Shown: positions 50,108-59,511, counted from the stretch's first letter. The stretch: DNA of 64,000 bases from SFHK01 sp045538305 (GCA_045538305.1 JAZSRC010000054.1:1-64000), one strand, 5' to 3'. Numbers and translations are program-made. The notes: generated by a model from the sequence alone, not told the origin.

Positions 50108-51184
50108 TTACAGTAAATCATTTCTTCCTTCCTGGATCAATACATCTACAATGCTCTTCACATTCTGCGCCTTATCCTTACTGCAAACAAAAATGGCGTC
50201 GTCGGTTTCTACAATAACTATATTATTTACGCCTAACGTAGCAATTAATTTTTTCTTCGAGTATACTACGCAATTCTCCGTTTCAAGGGTCAGCGCATCG
50301 CCAAACAAAATATTCCCGGAGGTATCTGCATGATGGATTGTTTGAAGCATATCCCAGCTTCCGACGTCGCTCCAGCCGAAAGACCCCTGAATCACTACAA
50401 CGTCACCCGCTGATGCGCTGGGTTCCATAACCGCATAATCAATCGATATTTTTCGAAGCTGCGGGTAAATATTTTCCTTAACACATTCTTCTTGACCTGT
50501 AAGCATAGCTTCTCCCAGCAGAGTCAGTTGATCGGCAATGTCTTCTGCATGCTGTCTGATTTTATCCAAAATCGTGCTTGCTTTCCAAACGAAAATGCCG
50601 CAGTTCCACAGATATTCCCCGGTGGATATATATTGCGCTGCCGTCGCTACATCCGGTTTTTCTTTATACTCCAGCACAGGCTTTACAATGCCTTCCTGTC
50701 GTCTATCATAACGAATATAGCCATAACCGGTTGAAGGGAAAGAAGGCTCTACCCCTATTGTAAAAAGCTTATCCTGAGCTTCTGCGGCTTTTATTGCATA
50801 CCGAAGGTTTTTAACATAGCTATCAACATCCTTTATGTATGCATCCGCCGGTAATACAACCATTAATCCATCGTCATATTTCGTAAGAATCTCCATAGCT
50901 GCATAACCAATGCATGCACATGTATTTCTGGCGCACGGCTCGACCAGAATATGATCCGGCTTAATTCTTCCATTCGTCAGCTCAAGTGTTTTTTGAGCCT
51001 GCTCTCTATTGGTCACAATAAAAATATCATCCAGTCCTATAACCCTGTTAAGCCGATCAATCGTTTCATTAATCAGCAAATCATTCCCAGATAGATTCAA
51101 AAGCTGTTTAGGTTTATCCTGACGTGACAACGGCCAAAACCGTGTACCGCCACCTCCCGCCATGATTACCCCATAACACCTCAT
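50108..51184 (-). CDS. manC: Mannose-1-phosphate guanylyltransferase
   Basis: 358 residues from ATG 51184 (MRCYGVIMAGGGGTRFWPLSR), nine bases after AGGGAG. Makes GDP-mannose from GTP and mannose 1-phosphate. The pyrophosphorylase loop GGGGTRFWPLSRQDKPKQ is at ~9-26, then FIVTNREQ, EPCARNTCACIGYAA, VLPADAYI, YKEKPD and VQGSFGWSDVGSWDML. It lacks the isomerase domain of bifunctional ManC. It implies a mannose or GDP-sugar derived unit in the polymer; no phosphomannomutase is in the window. Confidence 0.92.
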   Translation of the reverse strand: MRCYGVIMAGGGGTRFWPLSRQDKPKQLLNLSGNDLLINETIDRLNRVIGLDDIFIVTNREQAQKTLELTNGRIKPDHILVEPCARNTCACIGYAAMEILTKYDDGLMVVLPADAYIKDVDSYVKNLRYAIKAAEAQDKLFTIGVEPSFPSTGYGYIRYDRRQEGIVKPVLEYKEKPDVATAAQYISTGEYLWNCGIFVWKASTILDKIRQHAEDIADQLTLLGEAMLTGQEECVKENIYPQLRKISIDYAVMEPSASAGDVVVIQGSFGWSDVGSWDMLQTIHHADTSGNILFGDALTLETENCVVYSKKKLIATLGVNNIVIVETDDAIFVCSKDKAQNVKSIVDVLIQEGRNDLL

Positions 51185-51225
51185 GCTCATCTGCTCCCTA
51201 CACATTGAAATTCTCTCTATTTTCC

Positions 51226-52308
51226 CTACATGTCAGATCGATCTATCCTATTCATCGCGGACAAGAACTTTTCTCCTGCTGTTTCAGCCGAGTATAGCGC
51301 CTTACCGAATTGATAGGCATTATGCGCATATTCACTATATTCATCCAAAGAAAGATTCGCTGCATCCAAAATCGCCTGAACAAAGAACTCTGCATTTTTC
51401 GGCTCAACCAATTTTCCGGAGACGCCGTCTTTTACCTGTTCAGACAAAGCGCCTACATCAAAACAAATAACAGGGCGGGAATAGCGATAGGCGTCAATAA
51501 TAACCCCCGACTGGGTTGCTGTAGCATATGGCAGTACAACCCAATCAACTTCCGCAAATAAGCTTCCCATTTCTTCAACAGAGATTTCGCGATCAATCAC
51601 ATTTACATTTTCATATTTCTTGATTTTGTCAACGACCGGTTTACACTCTCTATCCGGAGATCCTGCAATCATATACTTCATAGAAGGCGTTCTTTTGATT
51701 ATAACTTCCATCAAATCAAGGCCTTTGTATTTCCTGATCCTACCAAAATTCATGAATATACCGCTGTAAGAAGGCTTTATCTCCGGAGGGAATTCTTTCC
51801 ATAAGCCTATGACAATAATCCTGCTTTGGGGAACGCCGTATAGTTTCTGAACTTCATCAATATATTTCTTATTATGTATCAATACATAATGGGATAGTTT
51901 GCATACAGCATTTGTTGCCATTGCTACCTTTTTATTTCCATCATGAGGAACAACATCATGAACCCCTTCTATGCAAATATGGCTTTTGCGCAAAAGTACC
52001 ATTAATAAAATATTCCAAACATGAATACTTTCAAAATACACAAATCGTACATTCATTTTTCGAATCTGCGAAGCAATTTTTAATACGCGATCGAAACGGA
52101 ATGTATCGCCTTGCAAACCGGGTCTTTCAGGACAATCAACATATAGATTGTGTTCTTCATTACAAGCATTTAAAGCCTTTGGGTTCTTGATCCCTATCGT
52201 CCAGGTGTTTATCTTCTCTTTCAGCACATAATATAGACTATAAATATATTCCTGATGATCCGAGTTATTTGAAAAAGAAACGATACATATCCCACTCTTG
52301 TTTCTCAT
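51226..52308 (-). CDS. Glycosyltransferase family 4-like, first gene of the cluster
   Basis: 360 residues from ATG 52308 (MRNKSGICIVSFSN); AGGTG is 9 bases upstream, and in-frame GTG 52320 is part of that site. GT-B pattern: EGVHDVVPHDGNKKVAM, HNKKYIDEVQKLYGVP, FMNFGRIRKYKGLDLMEVII, YMIAGSPDRE, ADWVVLP-like (EVDWVVLPYATATQSGVIIDAYRYSRPVI). The TATQSGVIIDA form is typical of mannosyl- or galactosyltransferases of capsule loci. Leads the long polysaccharide transcript. Confidence 0.85.
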   Translation of the reverse strand: MRNKSGICIVSFSNNSDHQEYIYSLYYVLKEKINTWTIGIKNPKALNACNEEHNLYVDCPERPGLQGDTFRFDRVLKIASQIRKMNVRFVYFESIHVWNILLMVLLRKSHICIEGVHDVVPHDGNKKVAMATNAVCKLSHYVLIHNKKYIDEVQKLYGVPQSRIIVIGLWKEFPPEIKPSYSGIFMNFGRIRKYKGLDLMEVIIKRTPSMKYMIAGSPDRECKPVVDKIKKYENVNVIDREISVEEMGSLFAEVDWVVLPYATATQSGVIIDAYRYSRPVICFDVGALSEQVKDGVSGKLVEPKNAEFFVQAILDAANLSLDEYSEYAHNAYQFGKALYSAETAGEKFLSAMNRIDRSDM

Positions 52309-52567
52309 TGACATATTCACCTACATAGCTGAACAATACTTATACTTTTAATCACTCTAACATCTATTGTGCTATACCTTCATCGGATACCACACGATGA
52401 GACGCAATTAGAGAAACGAACCATTCTTAAAGTCCGATATATCAGCAGCACCTTCATAATCAAGTACAAAACGGGCGCTCTTCAGCTAGTCATGACAAAT
52501 ACATTTATACAGCAATAATCTCCCGTTTCATGCTCCGCGCCAAGGTTCAAAAACCATTTCCTACATT

Positions 52568-52596
52568 CGTGTACCAGAAAACCTGTGCAGTACACG
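52568..52596 (-). promoter_or_regulatory. Hairpin in the long leader of the polysaccharide operon
   Basis: Within the otherwise gene-free 52309-52699 leader, CGTGTAC and GTACACG (52568-52574 with 52590-52596) form a 7-bp stem, continued by CAG/CTG after a TGCA bulge, closing on GTTTT. No T tract follows, so it is not a simple terminator. Leaders of this kind recruit antitermination factors in other polysaccharide operons; here that is inference. No other feature was seen in the leader. Confidence 0.4.
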
Positions 52597-52699
52597 GCCT
52601 TCGTCAACACGATCCTTTCAGTGAAGGCCTGATGTTAACCGTTTATCACGCTAAACACTTGCAAACAGCGCCTACTCCACCATTTACATTACTCATATC

Positions 52700-52728
52700 A
52701 TTCTATCACCGGTCCGTTTACATGTCAA
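52700..52728 (-). promoter_or_regulatory. Promoter of the polysaccharide cluster
   Basis: Leftward: perfect -35 TTGACA (52723-52728), 17-bp spacer, -10 TAGAAT (52700-52705). It lies ~390 bases before the first start codon. Confidence 0.8.
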
Positions 52729-52795
52729 CGTATCTGGTGTTGCCATACCGATATTTACCTTAAACCTACCTATATCTCATACGCAGCGCGGAAGA

Positions 52796-52819
52796 GCCTG
52801 CCGGTGTTATCCGGCAGGC
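52796..52819 (-). terminator. Terminator-like hairpin after tex
   Basis: GCCTGCCGG and CCGGCAGGC form a perfect 9-bp GC-rich stem with a 6-base loop, 12 bases past the tex stop. The following TCTTCC is a poor T tract, so termination may be incomplete. Confidence 0.55.
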
Positions 52820-52830
52820 CCCCTCGCTGT

Positions 52831-54990
52831 CTATTTTTTCTTTCCCGCGCGCTTGATGCTTAAGGATATTCTTTTTGTTTTTTCGTCTGCGTTCAGGACT
52901 ACGGTGTTTACCACGTCGCCAACCCTTACTACCTCGGATGGATGTTTAATGAATTTATCGGCCAGCTCGGATATATGAACCAGACCGTCCTGATGTACGC
53001 CGATATCCACAAATGCGCCGAAATCAGTTACGTTTCTGACGGTGCCCTTGATTTCCAAGCCGGGCGTCAGATCCTTTATGCTCAAAACATCCGCGCGCAG
53101 CATGGTTTCAGGCAATTCGCCGCGGATATCCCGGCCGGGCTTCATGAGTTCTAAAATGATATCGTTTACGGTGTGCATGCCTGCGCCGGTGATTTCCTGA
53201 AGCTGCTCGCTTGTCATTTTTTCAGCGCGCGCCTTAAGATCCGACACGTTTGCGTTTTTCACATCGTCAAGTCCATAGCCGCAGGCCTTCAGAAGCGCGA
53301 TGGCGGCATTATACGATTCCGGATGAACGCCGGTATTGTCCAGTATGTTTTCGCTGTCCGGCACGCGCAGGAAGCCCGCGCTCTGCTCAAAGGCCTTCGG
53401 GCCGATTCTGGGCGCTTTCAGTACGGCTTTTCTGGTGGCAAACGCGCCGTTTTCCTCGCGGTATTTAACGATCGCCTTGGCGGAAGCGCTGTTTAAGCCA
53501 GACACATATGAAAGCAGGGAAGCCGAAGCGGTATTCAGATTCACGCCTACGGCGTTTACGCAGTCCTCGACCACGCCGCCCAGCGTTTCACCCAGACTCG
53601 CCTGAGGCATATCGTGCTGATACTGGCCTACGCCTATGGCCTTCGGATCGATTTTTACCAATTCCGCCAGCGGATCCTGCAGCCGCCTTGCAATGGACAC
53701 GGCCGAGCGCAGGGATACGTCGTACTCCGGAAACTCCTCCGCGCCGAGCTTCGACGCCGAGTATACGCTTGCGCCGGATTCGCTTACCATCATGTAGCTG
53801 ACGCCGGGCAGTTCCTTGAGCATGTCGGACACAAAAATTTCGCTTTCCTTGGAAGCGGTTCCGTTTCCGATTGCGATTGCGGTAATATTGTGCTTTCTGA
53901 TCATGGCGGTCAGCTTCGCACGGGCTTCCTCCGTGCGATTATGAGGAGCCGTCGGGTACACAACGCCGGTTTCCAACACTTTACCGGTTTCATCCACAAC
54001 CGCAAGCTTACAGCCGGTGCGGTATGCGGGGTCAAAGCCCAGTATCACGCGGCCCTTCAGGGGAGGCTGCATGAGCAGAGGCTTCAGATTCATTTTGAAT
54101 GTTCCTATGGCGTTTTCGCTGGCGGCGTCGGTCAGATCGCTTCTGAATTCGCGCTCGATGGACGGAAACAGCAGCCGCGAATACGCGTCGCGAACGGCCT
54201 TTTCCAGAAATTCGGTAGTTGTGCGGTTGGGTTTAACCCGCTTTCTCAAAATATCGAATATGGCGCTTTCGCTGTCGGCCTCGATGGACGCCTTCAAAAA
54301 GCCCTCCTTTTCGCCGCGGTTGATCGCCAGCACTCTGTGCGACTGGGCATTTTTCAGGCTTTCACGAAAATCGGCGTACATGCGGTATACGCTGTCGCCC
54401 TCCTTCGCGGCTTCGCTTCTGAGAACGCCGGTCTGGCGAATGAGCGCTTTCAGGCGCGTACGGATGGATGCATCGTCGGAAATCGCTTCGGCAATAATGT
54501 CGGATGCGCCGGCAAGGGCCTCCTCCTCTGTAAAAACGCCCTTTTCTTCGTCAATATATCCTCTGGCCAGGGCGTTTAGGTCGTTGATGACGATTTCCTG
54601 CGCGTAGATAACCTGCGCAAGCGGCTCCAGGCCCTTTTCCTTGGCGATAGTCGCGCGGGTTCTGCGCTTGGGGCGGAAGGGACGGTAGATATCCTCAAGC
54701 TCTGAAAGCGTTTGAGCCTTCTCTATGGCCTTTTCGATTTCATCCGTCATTTTTTCCTGCTGAGTAATGGCTGAAGAAATTTCCTCCCTGCGCTTATCGA
54801 GCGACCGTAAATATTCCAGGCGCTGGGAAAATGCGCGCAGCGTCTGGTCGTCGGTTGCGCCGTGACGCTCCTTTCTGTAGCGGGCAATAAAGGGCACGGT
54901 GTCGCCTTCATCCAGCATTCGAATTACATTATCCGCGTGAACAGGCTGCATCCGAAACTCTAAAGCCAGTGCCAGAGCGTTTTTATCCAT
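52831..54990 (-). CDS. tex: Tex-family RNA-binding transcription accessory protein
   Basis: 719 residues from ATG 54990 (MDKNALALALEF), preceded by GGAGGAG; the frame extends 25 codons without support. Domain order as in Tex/YhgF: helical N-terminal region (FIARYRKERHGATDD near 45), YqgF-like RNase H fold (VILGFDPAYRTGCKLAVVDE near 320), helix-hairpin-helix (LNTASASLLSYVSGLN and APRIGPKAFEQSAGFLR) and a C-terminal S1 RNA-binding domain (LEIKGTVRNVTDFGAFVDIGVHQDG, split as GTVRNVTDFGAFVDIG). Nucleic-acid-binding housekeeping factor. Confidence 0.95.
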   Translation of the reverse strand: MDKNALALALEFRMQPVHADNVIRMLDEGDTVPFIARYRKERHGATDDQTLRAFSQRLEYLRSLDKRREEISSAITQQEKMTDEIEKAIEKAQTLSELEDIYRPFRPKRRTRATIAKEKGLEPLAQVIYAQEIVINDLNALARGYIDEEKGVFTEEEALAGASDIIAEAISDDASIRTRLKALIRQTGVLRSEAAKEGDSVYRMYADFRESLKNAQSHRVLAINRGEKEGFLKASIEADSESAIFDILRKRVKPNRTTTEFLEKAVRDAYSRLLFPSIEREFRSDLTDAASENAIGTFKMNLKPLLMQPPLKGRVILGFDPAYRTGCKLAVVDETGKVLETGVVYPTAPHNRTEEARAKLTAMIRKHNITAIAIGNGTASKESEIFVSDMLKELPGVSYMMVSESGASVYSASKLGAEEFPEYDVSLRSAVSIARRLQDPLAELVKIDPKAIGVGQYQHDMPQASLGETLGGVVEDCVNAVGVNLNTASASLLSYVSGLNSASAKAIVKYREENGAFATRKAVLKAPRIGPKAFEQSAGFLRVPDSENILDNTGVHPESYNAAIALLKACGYGLDDVKNANVSDLKARAEKMTSEQLQEITGAGMHTVNDIILELMKPGRDIRGELPETMLRADVLSIKDLTPGLEIKGTVRNVTDFGAFVDIGVHQDGLVHISELADKFIKHPSEVVRVGDVVNTVVLNADEKTKRISLSIKRAGKKK

Positions 54991-55036
54991 AAAAAACTCC
55001 TCCAATCCGGGAACCGCAATTGCGTTAACGATCATC

Positions 55037-55065
55037 AATATACTCCATTTCTGTTTTAAATTCAA
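55037..55065 (-). promoter_or_regulatory. Promoter of tex
   Basis: Leftward: -35 TTGAAT (55060-55065), 17-bp spacer, -10 TATATT (55037-55042). The rest of the 54991-55294 gap before deoB holds no gene; GCGCGC repeats at about 55160 and 55190 flank a GGGGATTATCCC inverted repeat of unknown meaning. Confidence 0.6.
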
Positions 55066-55294
55066 GCGGAATTTGCTTTTTCAACAAAACTTGTGAAAAT
55101 ATCTTTCCGATTGCAGGAATTTAGACATAAGTGTCGAAAAAAACTGGATGGGCTGTGAAAAGCGCGCATGGGGGATTATCCCATATACAGGCGCGCACCT
55201 GAAGTCTTAACGATAAGGCATGCAGCGCAAGTGCCATAAAGGGCGGATGATATCGCCATCTATCGGCATACTACGCATGGAAGGGGCTGAAAAT

Positions 55295-56464
55295 ATGAAA
55301 AAAATCAAGCGAGCAGTGGTTGTCGTTCTCGACGGCTGCGGCGTCGGCGGTGCAAGCGACGCGGCAAAGTACGGAGACGCAGGCGCAAATACGCTTACGC
55401 ATGTATGGGAAAAGAAAAAGCCGGATATTCCGAACCTGCTGGAGCTGGGTCTTGGCAGCATACTCGGAATTGACGATGAGGAGCCTGTCGGCTGCTACGG
55501 CCGCATGCAGGAAAAATCCGCCGGCAAGGATACGACCACCGGCCACTGGGAGCTGGCAGGATTAACGCTTGATAAACCGTTTCCCACCTACCCCAACGGC
55601 TTCCCGGAAGCGCTTATCAAAAAATTCGAAAATGAAACCGGCATGGAAGTGATCGGCAACCGCCCCGCTTCCGGCACGCAGATCATTCAGGAGCTTGGCG
55701 ACCAGCATTACGTAACGGGCAAGCTGATTGTTTACACCTCGGCCGACAGCGTATTCCAGATCGCCGCGCATGAGGACGTCGTTCCCGTGCAGGAGCTGTA
55801 CCACATTTGCCGTACCGCACGCAGAATACTCAAGGACGAACATTGCGTAGGCCGCGTAATCGCCCGTCCCTTCGTGGGATCTACCGGCTCGTATGTGCGC
55901 ACAGGCAATCGCCGCGACTTCTCTGTAGAGCCCTTCGGCGAGACCATGCTGGACGTGCTGAAGAAAAACCACATGGACGTTATCGGCGTGGGTAAAATTG
56001 AAGACATCTTCAACCACAGAGGTCTGACCGCATCCGACCACGCATCGGGCAACGACGCCTGCATCGATTCCATGATCAAAACGCTGCGCAAGGACAACTG
56101 GAAGGGTCTGATGTTTGTAAACCTCGTTGATACCGATCAGCTGTACGGCCATAGAAACGACGTGGACGGCTTTGCCGAGTGCCTCGAGGCGTTCGATTCC
56201 TACATTCCCGAAATTCTGGGCCTGCTGGGCGACGACGGCATACTGATCATCACCTCCGACCACGGCTGCGATCCCACCTATCCCGGCACCGATCATACCC
56301 GCGAGCAGGTTCCGCTGATCGTGTGGGGTCTGGGGCTTAAGGAGGGCGTAAACCTCGGAACCAGAAATTCCTTCGCGGATGTAGGAAAAACCGTGCTGGA
56401 TGCATTCGGAATTGAAAACAACCTGGACGGCGAATCGTTCTTTGACGACATACGCGACGAATAA
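55295..56464 (+). CDS. deoB: Phosphopentomutase
   Basis: Interconverts (deoxy)ribose 1- and 5-phosphate, linking nucleoside salvage to pentose metabolism. 389 residues from ATG 55295, eight bases after GGAAGGGG; the frame opens 25 codons earlier. Alkaline-phosphatase-like fold: VVVVLDGCGVGGASDA near 8 (first metal Asp), GKDTTTGHWELAG near 80 with the phosphorylated Thr, DYFTASDHASGND-like LTASDHASGNDA, and ITSDHGCDPTYPGTDHTRE near 330. Monocistronic, with no nucleoside phosphorylase beside it. Confidence 0.95.
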   Translation: MKKIKRAVVVVLDGCGVGGASDAAKYGDAGANTLTHVWEKKKPDIPNLLELGLGSILGIDDEEPVGCYGRMQEKSAGKDTTTGHWELAGLTLDKPFPTYPNGFPEALIKKFENETGMEVIGNRPASGTQIIQELGDQHYVTGKLIVYTSADSVFQIAAHEDVVPVQELYHICRTARRILKDEHCVGRVIARPFVGSTGSYVRTGNRRDFSVEPFGETMLDVLKKNHMDVIGVGKIEDIFNHRGLTASDHASGNDACIDSMIKTLRKDNWKGLMFVNLVDTDQLYGHRNDVDGFAECLEAFDSYIPEILGLLGDDGILIITSDHGCDPTYPGTDHTREQVPLIVWGLGLKEGVNLGTRNSFADVGKTVLDAFGIENNLDGESFFDDIRDE

Positions 56465-56519
56465 ATACAAACGCATAAGGAAAAGCGTGTTCTCCGCGCA
56501 TTCCTCAGAACAATTGATC

Positions 56520-56550
56520 ATCAAAGCGGCTGTTTTACAGCTGCTTTGAT
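56520..56550 (+). terminator. Hairpin after deoB
   Basis: ATCAAAGC-GCTG pairs with CAGC-GCTTTGAT (one mismatch) around TTTTA. A T tract is missing after it, so strength as a terminator is doubtful. Confidence 0.5.
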
Positions 56551-56595
56551 TGATTATGGGCGCATCTTTTTCTTTCTTGAAGTGGATATGTATGC

Positions 56596-56601
56596 TATAA
56601 T
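56596..56601 (+). promoter_or_regulatory. -10 box before the Gfo/Idh gene
   Basis: Perfect TATAAT 32 bases before the start codon. The only TTGA-type -35 (TTGAAG, 56577-56582) is 13 bases away, which is too close. Confidence 0.4.
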
Positions 56602-56633
56602 TGAAAAAAGCCTGTTGTTTGGGAGGACCTTAC

Positions 56634-57755
56634 ATGAAAGAGATTGGTATTGCAGTTGTTGGCTGGGGTTTTATGGGGCGTACGCATACGCACGCGCTCC
56701 GGGCAATTCCGCTGATGTATCCGGGCGTTGACTTCCGCGCAAAATTGAAGTGCGTATGCTCCCGCAGGGAAGCACCCGCACGCCAAGCCATGCAGGATAT
56801 GGGCTTTGAACGATATACTACCGACTGGCGCGACATACTGACCATGGACGATGTGGATGCGGTTTCCATCTGCACGCCAAACGAGCTGCATGAAGAAATG
56901 GCCATCGCGTTTTTACAGGCAGGAAAGCACATATACATCGATAAGCCGCTGGCCGTTACCTATGAAAGCGCAAAGCGCATTGAAAAGGCGGCGCTTGAAA
57001 GCGGAAAAAAGACGCAGATGGTGATGAACAACCGCTTCCTGCCCGCCACCATGCGCGCAAAGCAGCTCAAGGACGAAGGGAAGCTTGGCGAGATTATCGG
57101 TTTTCAGGCAAGATACCTGCATTCCGGCTCGGTGGATGAAAATAAGCCCGTCGGCTGGAAGCAGACCATGCAGGGCGGCGTCATACTGGATCTGATGAGC
57201 CATGCGCTGGACCTTGTAATGATGATTACAGGCGAACCCAAAAGCGTCATGTGCGCCGCTAACACGCTGTACGCAAATCGCCCGACGGCAGACGGCGGCA
57301 CGACGCAGGCGCTCAGCGAAGACCATGCAATCATGACGATGCGCCTTGAAAACGGCGCGATCGGTTCCATTGAAGCCAGCAAAATTGCAACCGGTACGAA
57401 CGACGAATTGTCCTTTGAAATATACGGCAAAAAGGGCGCCGTCCGCTTTGACCTGATGGAGCCCGGCTGGCTGTGGTTTTTTGACAATACCGTACCCGAA
57501 CAGCCGCTTGGCGGAACGCGCGGCTTTACCAGAATTGAGTGCATGGGGCGCTACGAAGCGCCGGCAGGAAAATTCCTTCCGCCGAAAAACGTGGTCGGCT
57601 GGGACCGCGGGCATATTCACTGCTACTATTCGTTTTTACAGGCGCTTGCAAGCGACAAAATGCCTTCGCCCTCCGTTTCCGACGGCGCAAGGCTGCAGCT
57701 GATACTGGAAAAAGCTTCCATGTCCGCAAAATGCGGCGCTTGGATGGACATTTGA
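56634..57755 (+). CDS. Gfo/Idh/MocA-family sugar oxidoreductase
   Basis: 373 residues from ATG 56634 (MKEIGIAVVGWGFMGRTHTHAL), preceded by GGGAGGACC. NAD(P) loop VVGWGFMGRTH at ~8-18; the EKP motif is replaced by DKPLAVTYE (DKP, about residue 103-105); C-terminal domain with LLD-type GGVILDLMSHALDLVMMITGEPKS near 180-205, carrying the usual Asp and His. Its length and sequence differ clearly from the oxidoreductase at 7881-8918. It precedes the heparinase-like gene by 24 bases, suggesting linked handling of a uronic acid or polysaccharide product (inference). Confidence 0.88.
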   Translation: MKEIGIAVVGWGFMGRTHTHALRAIPLMYPGVDFRAKLKCVCSRREAPARQAMQDMGFERYTTDWRDILTMDDVDAVSICTPNELHEEMAIAFLQAGKHIYIDKPLAVTYESAKRIEKAALESGKKTQMVMNNRFLPATMRAKQLKDEGKLGEIIGFQARYLHSGSVDENKPVGWKQTMQGGVILDLMSHALDLVMMITGEPKSVMCAANTLYANRPTADGGTTQALSEDHAIMTMRLENGAIGSIEASKIATGTNDELSFEIYGKKGAVRFDLMEPGWLWFFDNTVPEQPLGGTRGFTRIECMGRYEAPAGKFLPPKNVVGWDRGHIHCYYSFLQALASDKMPSPSVSDGARLQLILEKASMSAKCGAWMDI

Positions 57756-57779
57756 CAAAAAAATGGGAAGTGATCCGGC

Positions 57780-59435
57780 ATGTTTACCGACCGCCTGAAC
57801 GATATATTGTACCATTTGCTGCCGGCAAGACCCGGGCAGCTGATAAACGTAGGCGCATTTCAGGATCTGGACAGCGGTACGCGATCTGAAATTCAGCGCG
57901 CAGCCGAAAAAGCGCTGTCCGAGAGTATTCCCGCCATCAAGGCCAGCGACTGGCTGCATTCGCCTGACAGCGCTCAGAAGCTGCGAGATGAAAAGCGAAG
58001 GCATCTGTTTTCCCTGATGATGGGGGCAGTGGCGATAAACCCGGCGCGGTATATCGCGCGCATTGTCGACCTGATCTGGGATCTTTCAAACGAATATACG
58101 TGGCGCAGCGCAGGCGGCATACACGAAGCCGCCCAACACGCAACCGACGTTTACGCGCTTGAAACCTCGTCGCTGATTTCATGGTCTGTTCAGACTTTGG
58201 GAACGGAAATCGACCGCACATCAACGGATGTATATCACTTTGCGAAGGAAGCGCTTTCAAGGCGCGTACTGACGCCCTTCGCGGCTCGTGAAACGCCTGC
58301 ATGGGCGCTGAAAAAGGACGGACACCGCCTGAAAAGGCTAACAGCGCTTCTTTCCTGCATTCTTCTGGCGGATGAGGACGATCATCGGCGCTGGATCGGC
58401 GTAAGGCGCTGCCTGATGCTGATGGAGGATGCCCTTCGCGATATGAATAAAGACGGCGTTCATCCATACGGCCTTGAAGCATGGCAGACGGATGCTCAGG
58501 CCCTTTCCGATGCGGCAACATTGATGCTGATGGCAACCGGCGGCGAAGTAGACGCAAGAGGCGACAAAAAATTCAAGCGCATATCGGAATACCCCGTCAA
58601 CGCGCACATGGCCAACGGGCGCTTTGTCAATCCGGACGGAGAAAACCCGCCCGCTCTTTCGGGCGAGATCCTGTTCCGCATCGGCGAATGCGCCGATAAC
58701 CGGGCGCTTAAGCGGCTGGGTGCGGCGATGGGAAAAGGAGCGCAGGCGCCTGAATCCGCAACAGGCGCGGTATTTGATATCCTTATGCGCCGTGCGTTCA
58801 TGGCGGAAGCCGCCGTGTACCCCGTGCGCAGCCGCGTATTTTTGCCCTACAGCATGCTTTGCGCCTGCGAGGCGTCGTCCTTTCGCGCAAGCTTCACGGG
58901 CGGTTCTTTCACCCGCGGTCATGCGGATGCCGGAAGCCTGCACCTATACTACGCCGGAAAGCCGGTATTTACGGACGTATGCTCCGGCGCGTTTCAGGCC
59001 AGTATGCACGGCCTTCCCAGCGTAAACGGATTTGATATACTCAAGGGTTTTGGCGGCGCAAAGGACATTGAAGCAAAGTTTGAAGACGCCTTTACCTACC
59101 TTTCCATCAATATAGCGCCCGGTTTTGACGAAGCCGCAGGCGTGCTATCGTGGCAAAGAACCGTCATGTTGTCGCCGGTTGAAAGGCGCGTGCGCATCAT
59201 CGAAGCATTTGACCTGAAGAGCCCGGCGGAGCACATCATTTTCCGTTTTATAACCCCCGTGAAACCCGAAGCTGACGGCGAAGGCAGATATAATATCGGC
59301 AGCGTCCGCCTTTCCTGGGAGGAAGCGCTGCCTTCAAGGGTAGAGCCCATCCGGGGCGGCTACCGTATAGAAATCGACGCCATGAACGCAGGCATGCGCG
59401 GAAACTATGCATTCATCGTATCGGCAAGATCGTAA
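57780..59435 (+). CDS. Heparinase II/III-like protein (polysaccharide lyase fold)
   Basis: 551 residues, no signal peptide. An alpha/alpha-barrel N-terminal part (~1-340; WSVQTLGTEIDR, LSNEYTWRSAGGIHEAA, GVHPYGLEAWQTDAQAL) is followed by an anti-parallel beta-sheet domain. The family signature SFTRGHADAGSLHLYYAGKP near 375-394 matches the heparinase II/III HxDAG motif, then FTDVCSGAF and HGLPSVNG. Members include heparin, alginate and related lyases. Without a secretion signal it would act on imported oligosaccharides. GGGAAGTGATCCGGC precedes the ATG. Substrate not predictable. Confidence 0.75.
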   Translation: MFTDRLNDILYHLLPARPGQLINVGAFQDLDSGTRSEIQRAAEKALSESIPAIKASDWLHSPDSAQKLRDEKRRHLFSLMMGAVAINPARYIARIVDLIWDLSNEYTWRSAGGIHEAAQHATDVYALETSSLISWSVQTLGTEIDRTSTDVYHFAKEALSRRVLTPFAARETPAWALKKDGHRLKRLTALLSCILLADEDDHRRWIGVRRCLMLMEDALRDMNKDGVHPYGLEAWQTDAQALSDAATLMLMATGGEVDARGDKKFKRISEYPVNAHMANGRFVNPDGENPPALSGEILFRIGECADNRALKRLGAAMGKGAQAPESATGAVFDILMRRAFMAEAAVYPVRSRVFLPYSMLCACEASSFRASFTGGSFTRGHADAGSLHLYYAGKPVFTDVCSGAFQASMHGLPSVNGFDILKGFGGAKDIEAKFEDAFTYLSINIAPGFDEAAGVLSWQRTVMLSPVERRVRIIEAFDLKSPAEHIIFRFITPVKPEADGEGRYNIGSVRLSWEEALPSRVEPIRGGYRIEIDAMNAGMRGNYAFIVSARS

Positions 59436-59474
59436 AAGGAATATCAGCTCATATAAACCGAAGAAAAATACTTA

Positions 59475-59511
59475 GGGGCTTATGCAGAAGCAAAAATTCT
59501 GCATAAGCCCC
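59475..59511 (-). terminator. 15-bp perfect hairpin between convergent genes
   Basis: GGGGCTTATGCAGAA pairs exactly with TTCTGCATAAGCCCC around a 7-base loop. Leftward it is followed by TAAGTATTTTTCTT, a reasonable T tract; rightward there is none. Confidence 0.7.

Noticed and set aside
55132..55140. Spo0A box (TGTCGAA) between tex and deoB
   Set aside because: A 7-base match is expected several times by chance in 64 kb; no second box is nearby.
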